Shown: positions 48,199-58,252, numbered from the stretch's first letter. The stretch: DNA of 64,000 bases from Algibacter_G agarivorans (GCF_039543245.1 NZ_BAABJJ010000014.1:124001-188000), one strand, 5' to 3'. Translations and numbers: made by a program. The notes: generated from the letters alone by a model not told the origin.

Positions 48199-50061
48199 TT
48201 ACTTTTTATTATTCCCCCTATCAACATCTGCCATTAACCCAGAGGGGTCTATTTCAACAGATTTTATAGTTTTTTTAGTTTCAAAAGTATAAGTTGGATA
48301 TGCCCAGGCCCAATCTTTTATTATGGTGGCTGCCGTTGGTTTTTCACCACGCATCATTTGTAACGGAATATAAAACTCTTCGGTTACCCCATCAGTATAA
48401 GTTACTGTAAGGTCTATTGGCATGGGCATTAAGCCAATACGCTCTAAAGTTACTGAGTTGCCTTTAACAGATTTAACGGCATAATCAATAGTATTGGTAG
48501 TTTGTGCAAAGTCGGTTAAATACCAATTCAATTCTAAACCAGATATTTTTTCTGCCGTTCTAATAATATCTAAAGGTTTTGGATGCTTGAAAACAAAGTC
48601 TGTAAAATATTTTTTAATAGTAAGATTTAAATTTTCTTCACCCATAATATATCCTAATTGCGATAAAAACACCCCCCCTTTATAGTACGATGCTAAACTG
48701 TATGAACGGTTAAATGTATAGCGGTCGCCATGAGTCGTTAACGGTTGTTCTCTCCCAGAATTTGCTAAAGCGATATAGGCATTATAAACACCTTCTAAAG
48801 GGTTTGTTTTTCCTTCGTTAAAAATAATGTTAACACCGTGGTATTCAATATAAGTTGAAAACCCTTCGTCCATCCACGGGTGTTTCGATTCGTTATTTGC
48901 TAATAAAAACTGAAACCAAGTATGCGCCATTTCATGAGAAATTACGCCTTTTATTAACCCTTCATAAGTACCTTCGCCTAATAAAAGTGTACACATGCCG
49001 TATTCCATACCGCCATCACCACCTTGTATTATAGAATATTGTTTATATGGATATTTGCCAACGGTTTCACTATAATATTGCATAAACTCAACAGATTTAG
49101 GCTGAATCCTCTTCCAATTATTTTTTTGTTCTTCAGACATGGTTTTTTTATAGAAAAAATGCAACATGGGGCCATTAGGCACCTGTGTTGTATCATGAAT
49201 ATAATCTGGGTCTGCCGCCCAAGTAAAATCATGCACTTTAGGTGCTACAAAATGCCATGTTAATTTATCGGTATTAGGCCGATTTATTTCGCCAGTTTCA
49301 TAACCATGACCAATGCTATTCGGGTTTTGTAAGTACCCTGTTCCACCTACAACATAATTTTTATCAATGGTCAATTTTACATCAAAATCTCCCCAAACAC
49401 CATGAAACTCTCTGCCTATGTATGGGTGGGCATGCCAGCCTTCAAAATCGTATTCTGCTAATTTTGGATACCATTGCGCCATCGAAAGCGCAACGCCTTC
49501 TTGGTTATTGCGTCCAGAACGACGAATTTGAACAGGAACTTGTCCGTCAAAATCCATATTAAAAGTAACGCTTTCTCCAGGTTGTATAGGTTTTACTAAA
49601 TCAACTTCTAAAACTGTTCCTACAGTTTCGTGTTTTAAAGTTTTGCCATTTTGTTTTAAGGAATTGACTTTTATATATCCAATTTCGTTAGGTTTTAGTT
49701 TGCTTATTCTATCCCCAACTCTTCGGTCTGGATCTGCAATAGTTCGAGAACGCACATCCATTTCGCTGCCCGGTTGAAAGGCATTAAAATACAAATGATA
49801 ATACACGCGGTTTAAAACATCTGGTGAATTATTGGTGTAAACTAAGGTTTGTTTTCCTTTATATTGATAGGTGTTTACGTCCATATCAATCTCCATTTTA
49901 TAGTCTACATGTTGCTGCCAATAGGTAGATTTTGATAACGAAGGTGTTGTTGGTGTTTGAGGTGTTGTTAAAATAGCGGGTTCTGTAACCACACTATTTT
50001 TTGAAGTGTTACAAGACCAAAAAATTAATACACAGTATATAGATATAAAGAATCGATTCAT
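48199..50061 (-). CDS. M1 family zinc metallopeptidase, lipoprotein
   Basis: 620 residues with a lipobox Cys17. An N-terminal beta domain (about 45-280) precedes a gluzincin catalytic domain with HEMAH (H376, E377, H380) and the third ligand E399 in WMDEGFSTY, the standard HEXXHX18E. GGMEYGM at about 350-356 replaces the usual GAMEN substrate motif, typical of the more distant M1 group in Bacteroidota. It is probably an outer-membrane- or periplasm-anchored aminopeptidase. It is 108 bp after the S8 protease gene, separated by a REP-like stem-loop. Confidence 0.92.
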   Translation of the reverse strand: MNRFFISIYCVLIFWSCNTSKNSVVTEPAILTTPQTPTTPSLSKSTYWQQHVDYKMEIDMDVNTYQYKGKQTLVYTNNSPDVLNRVYYHLYFNAFQPGSEMDVRSRTIADPDRRVGDRISKLKPNEIGYIKVNSLKQNGKTLKHETVGTVLEVDLVKPIQPGESVTFNMDFDGQVPVQIRRSGRNNQEGVALSMAQWYPKLAEYDFEGWHAHPYIGREFHGVWGDFDVKLTIDKNYVVGGTGYLQNPNSIGHGYETGEINRPNTDKLTWHFVAPKVHDFTWAADPDYIHDTTQVPNGPMLHFFYKKTMSEEQKNNWKRIQPKSVEFMQYYSETVGKYPYKQYSIIQGGDGGMEYGMCTLLLGEGTYEGLIKGVISHEMAHTWFQFLLANNESKHPWMDEGFSTYIEYHGVNIIFNEGKTNPLEGVYNAYIALANSGREQPLTTHGDRYTFNRSYSLASYYKGGVFLSQLGYIMGEENLNLTIKKYFTDFVFKHPKPLDIIRTAEKISGLELNWYLTDFAQTTNTIDYAVKSVKGNSVTLERIGLMPMPIDLTVTYTDGVTEEFYIPLQMMRGEKPTAATIIKDWAWAYPTYTFETKKTIKSVEIDPSGLMADVDRGNNKK

Positions 50062-50090
50062 ATAGGGTAAGTTTAAAATAAATAAAAAGC

Positions 50091-50161
50091 GTCTCTTCGA
50101 GCGCAGTCGAGATATTTAAATAAGGAGATGCTTAATAGTTCCCGACTGCGCTCGAACAGAC
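50091..50161. repeat. REP-like inverted repeat with GAGCGCAGTCGA arms
   Basis: GTCTCTTCGAGCGCAGTCG (from 50091) and its near-perfect reverse complement (50143-50161) face each other across about 33 nt. The core is shared with 39089-39100. It lies between the S8 protease stop and the M1 start and may work as a terminator. Confidence 0.65.
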
Positions 50162-50169
50162 AAAATATA

Positions 50170-51774
50170 CTATTTAGCTAGTTTAGCTGCCATAATCAAT
50201 GCGTTATAGGCATTTACCATTTTTGAAGATTTTGTTAAATCTGAAAAAGGTTTGATATTACTAGTATCACCACCAACAATAACTTTAGTTTTTAATGCTA
50301 AACCAGAATCCATAATGATTTGTTTTACCTGAGCCGCACTTAAACCTGGGTAATAAGAACGAATTAATGCCGCAACACCCGCAACTGCTGGAGCAGCCAT
50401 AGACGTACCTCCTTGAAAGTCATATTCGTTTTCTGGCATGGTTGAATAAATAGCATCTCCAGGTGCAAAAACATCTACATTTTGCTTTCCGTAGTTAGAA
50501 AACCCTGCCACTAAATTAGATCCATATTTTGATGCTAAAGCAGCAACTCTAATATAAGTATCTGAAACTTCTTTGCCGTTTATGTTATCGTCAGGGAAAT
50601 TAGGTTCGATATCTACATTTTTACCATCATTTCCTGCTGCATGTACAAAAACCACATCTTTTTTCCCTGCGTATGCTATAGCATCCCGAACCCAATCGCT
50701 ATGTGGTGAGAAGCTTTTGCCAAAACTAGCATTGATTACTTTAGCGCCATTATCCACAGCATAGCGGATTGCAAGCGCCACATCTTTATCGTATTCGTCA
50801 CCACGGGGTGTGCTTCTAATTGCCATAATTTTAACATGGTTTGCAACACCATTGACCCCTTTTTTATTATTACGTTCTGCCGCTATGATACCAGCCACAT
50901 GTGTAGCATGACTTTCGCTTTTCTTCCTTTGTTTAATATTGCCATCACCATAAAATTTATCATTCAAATCGTTGGGGTTATCTCCAGTTAAACGCCCTTT
51001 GTAATCTTTGTTCAGCATATAATCTAAACGATTATTGAACTCTTCTAGTCCATCTTTTAGTTGTTGTTTAAATTTGCTTATTGAAGAATCTAAAGTAAAT
51101 GCGTATTTGATAATTGAAATGGACTGTTGTAAGCCTTTATCTTCAGTTTTAATGGCATTAACATCTTCTTTAGTGTAGTTTTTTTTAGCTAAATGCTTTG
51201 TAATCGTTTCGTCTGCACTTGTTAGCTGAACTAGAAACCCATCGTAATTTTCTTTAAGACCAAGATATTTTTGACGTTCTTTTTCATATAAAGCTTGTGC
51301 TTCAGCATATCTTGGATTACTTGTATCTCCACTTGCAAGCAGCCTAACATATTCTAACTGTTCATAATATCCATCACCTAAAAAATTCCAACCATGAATA
51401 TCGTCAACATAACCGTTTTTGTCATCATCTTTTCCGTTGTTAGGTATTTCGCCTTTATTGATCCAAATCACATCATCTAAATCTTCGTGGTCTATATCCA
51501 TGCCAGAATCTATAACGGCAACAATAACCGTTTTCCCTCTTTTCTTTTTAATAATTTCGGTGTAAGCCTTATTAACACTCATACCTGGAATGGTATCTTT
51601 AACCAAATCTAAATGACCCCAATTTTGTTTTTCGTATGCTGTTAATTCAGAAACTTTTAATGGTGAAGTATCTATATTTTCAACAGGTGTTGATATAATT
51701 GCGGCAGTACCTCCACAACCAGAAAAAAGGATGGCCAAAAAGGCTGATATTGCTAATGTTTTAATTATGTTCAT
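50170..51774 (-). CDS. S8 family subtilisin-like serine protease, lipoprotein
   Basis: 534 residues with lipobox Cys20. The triad is D89 (AVIDSGMD), H289 (SHATHVAG) and S458 (GGTSMAAP). About 200 residues separate Asp and His, instead of the usual about 35. The insert (about 135-280) is charged and helical (YEKERQKYLGLKENYDGF and similar) and may form a lid or coiled-coil arm. The protein is probably an envelope-anchored protease. No pro-domain of the I9 type is seen. Confidence 0.92.
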   Translation of the reverse strand: MNIIKTLAISAFLAILFSGCGGTAAIISTPVENIDTSPLKVSELTAYEKQNWGHLDLVKDTIPGMSVNKAYTEIIKKKRGKTVIVAVIDSGMDIDHEDLDDVIWINKGEIPNNGKDDDKNGYVDDIHGWNFLGDGYYEQLEYVRLLASGDTSNPRYAEAQALYEKERQKYLGLKENYDGFLVQLTSADETITKHLAKKNYTKEDVNAIKTEDKGLQQSISIIKYAFTLDSSISKFKQQLKDGLEEFNNRLDYMLNKDYKGRLTGDNPNDLNDKFYGDGNIKQRKKSESHATHVAGIIAAERNNKKGVNGVANHVKIMAIRSTPRGDEYDKDVALAIRYAVDNGAKVINASFGKSFSPHSDWVRDAIAYAGKKDVVFVHAAGNDGKNVDIEPNFPDDNINGKEVSDTYIRVAALASKYGSNLVAGFSNYGKQNVDVFAPGDAIYSTMPENEYDFQGGTSMAAPAVAGVAALIRSYYPGLSAAQVKQIIMDSGLALKTKVIVGGDTSNIKPFSDLTKSSKMVNAYNALIMAAKLAK

Positions 51775-51788
51775 TTTTACTATTAGAA

Positions 51789-52649
51789 TTAATTGAATAT
51801 ATCTTGAGTTGTGTATGTGTTTTTTAATCGAACGCCTTTTTCGGTTTTTTGTACCGTGATAATTTCATTATGAGCATCATGTTCCAAAAACAGGTAGTAA
51901 TTCTTTTCTGCTGCCATATTAAGAAAGACTTCTTTTTCATCTAAGGTTAAAAGCGGTCTGGTGTCGTAACCCATAACATAAGGAATTGGAAGATGCCCAA
52001 CGGTTGGTAATAGATCTGCCATAAAAGCAATGGTTTTTCCTTTATAATTAATTAAAGGAATCATTTGTTTATCTGTGTGTCCATCAGCGAAAAAAATATC
52101 GAAACCCAATTCAGAATTTTTCAAAATAGCATCATTTGGAAGCGAAGTAAACTTGAGCTGCCCACTGTCTTCCATGGGCATTATGTTTTCTTTTAAAAAC
52201 GAAGCCTTTTCACGTCTGTTTGGTTGTGTAGCCCATAGCCAATGGTCTTTATTGCTCCAAAAATGAGCATTTTTAAAAGCGGGCTCGTAACCTGTTTTAT
52301 TTTTATTCCATTGAATACTGCCACCACAATGATCAAAATGTAGATGCGTCATAAATACATCGGTAATATCATCTCGATGAAAGCCATGCATTTTAAGTGA
52401 TGTATCCAAACTGAAATCGCCCCAAGGAAAATAATACCCGAAAAACTTTTCAGATTGCTTATTGCCCATTCCTGTATCGATTAATATGAGCCGGTTGCCT
52501 TCTTCTATAAGTAAGCATCGCGTGGCAATATCAATCATATTATTAGAATCTGCAGGGTTGGTGCGATGCCACAATGATTTTGGAACAACACCAAACATAG
52601 CACCACCGTCTAGCTTCAGGTTTCCTGTGTTTATAGGGTATAAATGCAT
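51789..52649 (-). CDS. Metallo-beta-lactamase-fold metallohydrolase
   Basis: 286 residues, no signal peptide. THLHFDHCGG (about 109-118) is the zinc-binding HxHxDH motif; later His and Asp ligands appear in FADGHTDKQ and FLEHDAHNE. The N-terminal part resembles quorum-quenching lactonase and alkylsulfatase-like members but cannot be assigned. It begins a two-gene unit with the S8 protease 14 bp downstream. Confidence 0.9.
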   Translation of the reverse strand: MHLYPINTGNLKLDGGAMFGVVPKSLWHRTNPADSNNMIDIATRCLLIEEGNRLILIDTGMGNKQSEKFFGYYFPWGDFSLDTSLKMHGFHRDDITDVFMTHLHFDHCGGSIQWNKNKTGYEPAFKNAHFWSNKDHWLWATQPNRREKASFLKENIMPMEDSGQLKFTSLPNDAILKNSELGFDIFFADGHTDKQMIPLINYKGKTIAFMADLLPTVGHLPIPYVMGYDTRPLLTLDEKEVFLNMAAEKNYYLFLEHDAHNEIITVQKTEKGVRLKNTYTTQDIFN

Positions 52650-52751
52650 AAAAAAGTTCAGATTAATTTGAATTGCAAATTACTAAAAGCATTGAAGATA
52701 TTAAGGTTTAGGCTCTAATATTTGATTTATTTTAACATTTTAAAGACACAT

Positions 52752-52759
52752 TATTTTTG
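52752..52759 (+). promoter_or_regulatory. -7 box upstream of the DUF202 gene
   Basis: TATTTTTG matches TAnnTTTG and is 71 bp before the start at 52830. A TTTG at 52721 lies slightly too far upstream for an ideal -33 box. Confidence 0.4.
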
Positions 52760-52829
52760 TAGCCCTTGAAAATTAAATTACATTTATCTAAAGTATTTAA
52801 AATGGACTCAAGTTTAAACCTTTCCTGAA

Positions 52830-53156
52830 ATGAAAAAAATGAGATTGCTTAAGTTTGGCCGTGACTTTAAACCTGATCAACAGGTTATTTTAAGAGATTA
52901 CTTAGCCATTGAGCGTACGCGTTTAGCCAATGAGAGAACACTGTTATCATATATTAGGTCGTCGTTGTATTTACTATTGGGAAGTATTGCTTTTTTTCAA
53001 CTTAAGAATTTTCCAAATTTCGAATATTTAGCCTTAGCGTCCGTTGCTTTTAGCGCTGTATTTTTTGTCATTGGAGTTTACAGATTCACGCTTTTAAAAA
53101 AGAGCTTGAAAAGACTCTATGATATGTCTGAAACCAAAGGAGTAAACACAAACTGA
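52830..53156 (+). CDS. DUF202 small membrane protein
   Basis: 108 residues. A conserved amphipathic start (LAIERTRLANERTLLSYIRSSL) is the DUF202/YidH signature, followed by two hydrophobic helices (about 45-62 and 68-90). Members are inner-membrane proteins, some linked to phosphate or stress responses in other organisms, but the role is not known here. It faces the SulP gene tail-to-tail with 12 bp between the stops. Confidence 0.88.
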   Translation: MKKMRLLKFGRDFKPDQQVILRDYLAIERTRLANERTLLSYIRSSLYLLLGSIAFFQLKNFPNFEYLALASVAFSAVFFVIGVYRFTLLKKSLKRLYDMSETKGVNTN

Positions 53157-53168
53157 AGTCTTGTTATT

Positions 53169-55373
53169 TTAATTGGATATAACTTGGTTTAAGCGTTTTC
53201 CGAAATCAAACATGGCCTTAATTTCTTTTGTGCTCGCCAATCGTTCTTTGCTAAATATCAACAAAGCATTTCCATTGGATTCTACATGATAATAAGGGTT
53301 GCTTTCAAAAAAATGAGTGACATCATCATTAAAAAATTCAGTAATTCCTGCTTCATTATCGCCTAATAAATAAAACCGCTTAGAAAAATCATCGTGGTTT
53401 TCAATAGGGATATCTTTAAATCCAGCAAAGGCAGATAGCTTTTCTAAAAAGCCTTCTCTGTCTAATGTGAATTCTGGAATGGCAAAATTTAAATCGATAT
53501 GCATCATGGTGGAACGAATCACTTCTTTTGCTATAAATTCACCTTCAGAAAATTCTATATCAAATAATTTAATGGCATTATCTTTATGAGATAATTTGTT
53601 ATAAATATGATTGATTTGTTTTGTGCTGAAAAATGAAAAATTATTTAAAAAAGAGATGTCTTTTTGCTTTTTAGAACTATAATTTAAACGGTAATCATCA
53701 GCAAAGCTTTCTATACTTGTTTGACGCCTTGTAAGGCTGTTTTTAATAATTTTTGGCACAGGTAATAAACGTCGTGAAGCAAATGGGTGCTTAGAGTCGG
53801 TATCGTGCATATCCAAACCAATAACATCAAAATGACCACCTCGTTTTGCAAACAATTCTTGATAGCTATTTATGTTTTCCATAACAGTGTCATCAACAAA
53901 CTCGCACATAGAAAAATCTACGATAACATCTTCGTTTTCTGGTATGGTATCTAGTTGTTGTTTTAATCTGAAATAATTTAAAAAACTGCAAAAATGCTTA
54001 ATACTTACATAGTAACTATGTTTCCTGTCATGCTCTTTATACATTAAAACATTTGGTTTTAAAACATTTCTTATAAATAAGCCATAACCAGCACTTCTAT
54101 TTATTATAGTATGAATGATTAAAGTGGTAATAACACCAGCCAAAATACCAGTAATTAAACCAATTTTTAAAGTTACGATTAGCGTTACGAAAAAGATAAT
54201 AAGTTGCTCTTTTCCGATAGAAAACATTTTTGTAATAACTTTTGGAGAAGCCAGTTTATAACCCGTATAAACCAAAATAGCCATTAATGCCGGAAGCGGA
54301 ATTCGGGTTAATTGCGTACTAAAAAACACAATAAATACAACTAAAAAAAGGGCATGGAAAAAGTTAGATGAGCGGTTAGTAGCGCCATTGTTTACGTTTA
54401 CTGAGCTACGCGCAATAACGGTTACCACGTTTAAACCACCTAAAAGCCCGCTACCAACGGTTGCCAAGCCTAAAGCTTTAAGGTCCCTGTTTACGTTAGA
54501 GCGTCGTTTTTCAGAATCTAACTTATCTACGGCTTTAATACTTAAAAGAGATTCTATACTAGAAATAAGGGTTAATGCCAACACGCTACCCCAGAATGAG
54601 AGACTCCAAATACCACTAAAATTAGGCCTTGGTATATCGGCTATAATATCTTGAATTGCGGGAATACCAGAAATCATATATTCTTTGGCTATAGGGTTTG
54701 GTTCATGAAGCCCTAATTCAAAATAATAACTAAACCCAATGGATAAAAGAACAATCCACATAGGAGCGGGAATAAGTTGTAAATATTTGTTTCTAATTTT
54801 GGAATAAAACAACATAATGGCTAAACTTAGTACTCCAGCAAGTGAAGCAAAAATTAACCCTTTGTTTCCGTAATGAAGCGCATCATTTATGGTGTATGGA
54901 ATTTCCAAAAGATAATCTACAGTATCTTCTCGTTTTATTTTATGGGCAAGCATAATATGAAACTGTTTTCCTAAAATAATGAGCCCTATGGCGGCCAACA
55001 TGCCTTGAATTGCTGAAGATGGAAAGAAATCGGCAAGTTTGCCCATTCTAAAAAAACCAAGGAGCAATAGCAATATTCCAGAACACATTATAGCCACATA
55101 TGCACTTTCTAAACCCAATGTGGCAATAGCTACTAATAGGACCCCAACTAATCCGTTTCCAGGTCCTGCTATGGTAACGTGGCTACCTCCTAAAATGGAG
55201 ACTACTATACCGCCAACTATGGCTGCTATGACACCGGCAATTGGAGGCGCATCACTTGCCATAGCAAGACCTAAACCTAAAGGCAAAGCAATAAGACTTA
55301 CCACAAAACCAGAAAATATGTTTTTAGGTAATGCCTTAAAAAAACCTTTTATGTTATTTTTTTTTGGATTCAT
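53169..55373 (-). CDS. SulP family anion transporter with STAS domain and novel tail
   Basis: 734 residues. The SulP core (about 10-440) has the N-terminal GFVVSLIALPLGLGLAMAS and the HVTIAGPGNGLV motif in the first third, with 10-14 helices. A STAS domain follows (about 460-540, FSMCEFVDDTVMENI). The last about 190 residues are an extra soluble domain, not a carbonic anhydrase, with RFYLLGDNEAGITEFF and LLIFSKERLAST. It likely moves bicarbonate, sulfate or another anion. The start codon overlaps the stop of the universal-stress gene by 4 bp (ATGA), so the two are coupled and probably regulate one another. Confidence 0.9.
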   Translation of the reverse strand: MNPKKNNIKGFFKALPKNIFSGFVVSLIALPLGLGLAMASDAPPIAGVIAAIVGGIVVSILGGSHVTIAGPGNGLVGVLLVAIATLGLESAYVAIMCSGILLLLLGFFRMGKLADFFPSSAIQGMLAAIGLIILGKQFHIMLAHKIKREDTVDYLLEIPYTINDALHYGNKGLIFASLAGVLSLAIMLFYSKIRNKYLQLIPAPMWIVLLSIGFSYYFELGLHEPNPIAKEYMISGIPAIQDIIADIPRPNFSGIWSLSFWGSVLALTLISSIESLLSIKAVDKLDSEKRRSNVNRDLKALGLATVGSGLLGGLNVVTVIARSSVNVNNGATNRSSNFFHALFLVVFIVFFSTQLTRIPLPALMAILVYTGYKLASPKVITKMFSIGKEQLIIFFVTLIVTLKIGLITGILAGVITTLIIHTIINRSAGYGLFIRNVLKPNVLMYKEHDRKHSYYVSIKHFCSFLNYFRLKQQLDTIPENEDVIVDFSMCEFVDDTVMENINSYQELFAKRGGHFDVIGLDMHDTDSKHPFASRRLLPVPKIIKNSLTRRQTSIESFADDYRLNYSSKKQKDISFLNNFSFFSTKQINHIYNKLSHKDNAIKLFDIEFSEGEFIAKEVIRSTMMHIDLNFAIPEFTLDREGFLEKLSAFAGFKDIPIENHDDFSKRFYLLGDNEAGITEFFNDDVTHFFESNPYYHVESNGNALLIFSKERLASTKEIKAMFDFGKRLNQVISN

Positions 55374-56218
55374 TGTAGAATTAACACATCGGTTGGTAAT
55401 TCGGTTAAAATATGTTCAATATCATGTGGAAATAATCGGTCCCAGAAGGTCATCTTAGTTGGCGCATTCATCACTAATAAATCAGCACGCATAATTTGTG
55501 CATAATGCCCGATGGAATAGCCTTTTCTACCAAAAATAGGTTGTAGTTTCACTGTTTTATTTTCAGTATATGCTTCTGGAATATGACTGATAATTTCTTT
55601 TATTCTGGAGTTTTCCCTAAGCTTAATGCGCTCCTTCATAATGGTAGCTCTTCTAAGGGACTTGTCGTCATCAACCTTTACAGAAACCTGATCCTGATTA
55701 ATCTCTTCAACTATAGTAATTTTACTGGCATTAAGTTGTTTTGCCACATAAAAGGCCGTGGTAATGGTTTGTTCTGTTTTAGGGTCTTTCAATCCGTTTA
55801 CAACAATATGTTGACAGGAAATGCGCTCCACGGAAGGCTTGATTAATAATAAAATAGAACATTTTGCTTGGCGTGTAATTTTTCTAGCAATAGACCCTAC
55901 GTAATATTTAACAAAGCGTTCGCGTTGTACAGCACCAAGAATTAATAAGTCTATTTTTTTTCTTTCTGAAGTTGATAAAATAACATTTACTGGGTCTCCA
56001 GTTTTAAAAACCACTTCATAATCTAGATTATCTTTTTCAAAACCTTTAAGGATGATACTCAGCATATCTATTTTATCCTTAGAAGCTTCACCTACATGTA
56101 TTAAAAATAATTTTGCTCCAAAAAACACAGATAACCGAGCGGCCTCAAAGAGGTTTGCTTTCAAGTTTGGTGAGAATGCCACACCAATTCCGATACTTTT
56201 AAAAGTCTTTAAAGACAA
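55370..56218 (-). CDS. Universal stress protein with two Usp domains
   Basis: 282 residues with two tandem Usp folds (about 1-140 and 145-282). The first has IGIGVAFSPNLKANLFEAARLS and DLLILGAVQRERFVKYYVGSIARKI, the usual ATP-binding loop area. The second ends in DRLFPHDIEHILTELPTDVLIL. The gene is divergent from the CPA1 antiporter and overlaps SulP by 4 bp. This context points to control of ion transport rather than a stand-alone stress role, which is inference. Confidence 0.9.
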   Translation of the reverse strand: MSLKTFKSIGIGVAFSPNLKANLFEAARLSVFFGAKLFLIHVGEASKDKIDMLSIILKGFEKDNLDYEVVFKTGDPVNVILSTSERKKIDLLILGAVQRERFVKYYVGSIARKITRQAKCSILLLIKPSVERISCQHIVVNGLKDPKTEQTITTAFYVAKQLNASKITIVEEINQDQVSVKVDDDKSLRRATIMKERIKLRENSRIKEIISHIPEAYTENKTVKLQPIFGRKGYSIGHYAQIMRADLLVMNAPTKMTFWDRLFPHDIEHILTELPTDVLILQ

Positions 56219-56310
56219 AGGTTTTAATTTTTAAGTCAAATCCGAAAGATAACATTTTTTAAAAACATGAAGTCATCTGTTTTACCTAAATTAGTATTTT
56301 AAAAAAGATA

Positions 56311-58185
56311 TTGCTTATGTTAGAACTCGCTGGAATTATTATTTTAGGAATATTAGCGCAATGGGTGGCATGGAAATTTAAAATCCCTGCCATTTTACCT
56401 TTAATTTTAATTGGTTTATTAGTCGGACCTATTGCTGCTGAGTTTTTAAGTGAAGATGGTACCAAATGGATAGAACCCATTTGGAATGGCGAAAAAGGAC
56501 TATTTCCTGGCGATGGTTTGTATTATTTTGTGTCCTTAGCCATTAGTATCATACTTTTTGAAGGTGGGTTAACACTAAAACGTTCCGAAATTAGAACCGT
56601 TGGTCCCGTAATTACAAAACTTATTACATTAGGTTCTGCTATTACGTTTTTTGGGGCTGGTATATTGGCGCATTTCATTTTTGATTTAAGCTGGCAATTG
56701 TCCTTTTTGTTTTCAGGGCTTATTATTGTTACGGGACCAACAGTAATCACACCCATTCTAAGAAATATTCCGCTAAAAAAAGATATTTCAACTGTTTTAA
56801 AATGGGAAGGGATTTTAATAGACCCCATTGGCGCTTTAGTAGCGGTTTTGGTCTTTGAATTTATTAGTGTTGAAGGCGATAGCGGTTTTACAAAAACGGC
56901 CTTAATTGAGTTTGGAAAAATTGTTTTATTCGGAACTACTTTCGGTTTTACGTTTGCCCATGGTTTAGCTTTTGCAATCAACAAAAAATTAATTCCGCAT
57001 TATTTATTAAATGTCGTATCACTTTCCACCGTGCTATTGGTTTTTGTAGAATCTGAAATTTTTGCTCATGAGTCAGGATTACTGGCGGTTGTTGTTATGG
57101 GTATGGTTTTAGGAAACAGTAAATTAGAAAACATAAAAGAACTGCTTTATTTTAAAGAATCTTTAAGCGTCTTATTAATATCCATATTATTTATTCTTTT
57201 GGCAGCCAATATTAATATTGAGGATATGATGTTGCTTTACACATGGAAAACTGCGGTGCTTTTTGCTGCGGTAGTCTTTTTAGTAAGACCAATTGCGGTA
57301 TTTTTAAGTGCTATGGGTACCAAATTAAAGACTAATGAAAAAGTATTTATCAGTTGGGTTGGCCCTAGGGGTATTGTTGCCGCAGGTATTGCTTCGCTTT
57401 TTGGAAGTAAACTTATAAAGCAAGGTATTGAAGGTGCGGAATACATTACGCCATTAGTGTTCATGATTGTGTTAGGCACGGTATTATTAAATGCTACTAC
57501 AGCAAGATTGTTCGCAAAAGTAGTAGGTGTATTTCTTAAAAAATCTGAAGGTATTTTAATAATTGGAGCTTCAAAAGTTTCTAGATTATTAGGGCATTAT
57601 CTAGAAACTAATGGAAGACATGTTGTCCTTATTGATAGTAACGAACGAAATATCGAAAAAGCTAAGGAATTAGGGCTAGAAGCCTTGACTACTAACATTT
57701 ATTCTGAAACATTAACAGATAACATAGAATTGAATGATGTGGGCTATTTAATGGCATTAACTGGTAATTCCGATATTAATAAGTATGCGATTAACAAATT
57801 TAGTAATCAGTTTGGCGAAAATGGTTCTTTTAGATTGGTAACCACTCAAGAAATGTTAGATGACACTAATAACCCGAAGGAAGGGTTGTTTTCTCATAAA
57901 GATGATTTTAATGTGCTTACTGAATTAACAAGAAAACACCCTTCAATTCAAGAAATTGACTTAGAAGATAAGTCGCATTATGAGACTTTAATTAAAATCT
58001 CGAATCATGATCAAGATATTATTCCACTGTTTGTAAAAGATAATGAAGGAGAACTTCATATTATATCATCTTATAATTTGGAGGTTAAAGCTATTGAAGC
58101 AGGTTATCAACTTGTTTATTTAGGAAAACCTTTTGATGTTGAAGAAGTGCCTACCGCCGAAACTAAAGCGTCAAAAGAAGAATAA
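56311..58185 (+). CDS. CPA1-type cation:proton antiporter with TrkA-N domain
   Basis: 624 residues. About twelve transmembrane helices (about 5-400) form the Na+/H+ exchanger domain, with the GLTLKRSEIR and WEGILIDPIGALVAV motifs characteristic of NhaP-like members. A soluble RCK/TrkA-N domain follows (about 410-530, ILIIGASKVSRLLGHYLE, a Rossmann NAD-binding start), then a TrkA-C-like part. It exchanges Na+ or K+ for protons, gated by nucleotide. It diverges from the USP-SulP pair with 92 bp between starts. Confidence 0.93.
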   Translation: MLMLELAGIIILGILAQWVAWKFKIPAILPLILIGLLVGPIAAEFLSEDGTKWIEPIWNGEKGLFPGDGLYYFVSLAISIILFEGGLTLKRSEIRTVGPVITKLITLGSAITFFGAGILAHFIFDLSWQLSFLFSGLIIVTGPTVITPILRNIPLKKDISTVLKWEGILIDPIGALVAVLVFEFISVEGDSGFTKTALIEFGKIVLFGTTFGFTFAHGLAFAINKKLIPHYLLNVVSLSTVLLVFVESEIFAHESGLLAVVVMGMVLGNSKLENIKELLYFKESLSVLLISILFILLAANINIEDMMLLYTWKTAVLFAAVVFLVRPIAVFLSAMGTKLKTNEKVFISWVGPRGIVAAGIASLFGSKLIKQGIEGAEYITPLVFMIVLGTVLLNATTARLFAKVVGVFLKKSEGILIIGASKVSRLLGHYLETNGRHVVLIDSNERNIEKAKELGLEALTTNIYSETLTDNIELNDVGYLMALTGNSDINKYAINKFSNQFGENGSFRLVTTQEMLDDTNNPKEGLFSHKDDFNVLTELTRKHPSIQEIDLEDKSHYETLIKISNHDQDIIPLFVKDNEGELHIISSYNLEVKAIEAGYQLVYLGKPFDVEEVPTAETKASKEE

Positions 58186-58220
58186 AATTAATAGTTTTAA
58201 TAACCGTCTTAGCCCATAAA

Positions 58221-58252
58221 AAAGCCTCTCTTAATTTAAAAAGAGAGGCTTT
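58221..58252. terminator. Bidirectional terminator between antiporter and GH31 gene
   Basis: AAAGCCTCTCTT (58221-58232) and AAGAGAGGCTTT (58241-58252) form a perfect 12-bp stem with an 8-nt loop, with A/T runs on both sides. It serves both convergent genes. Confidence 0.85.
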
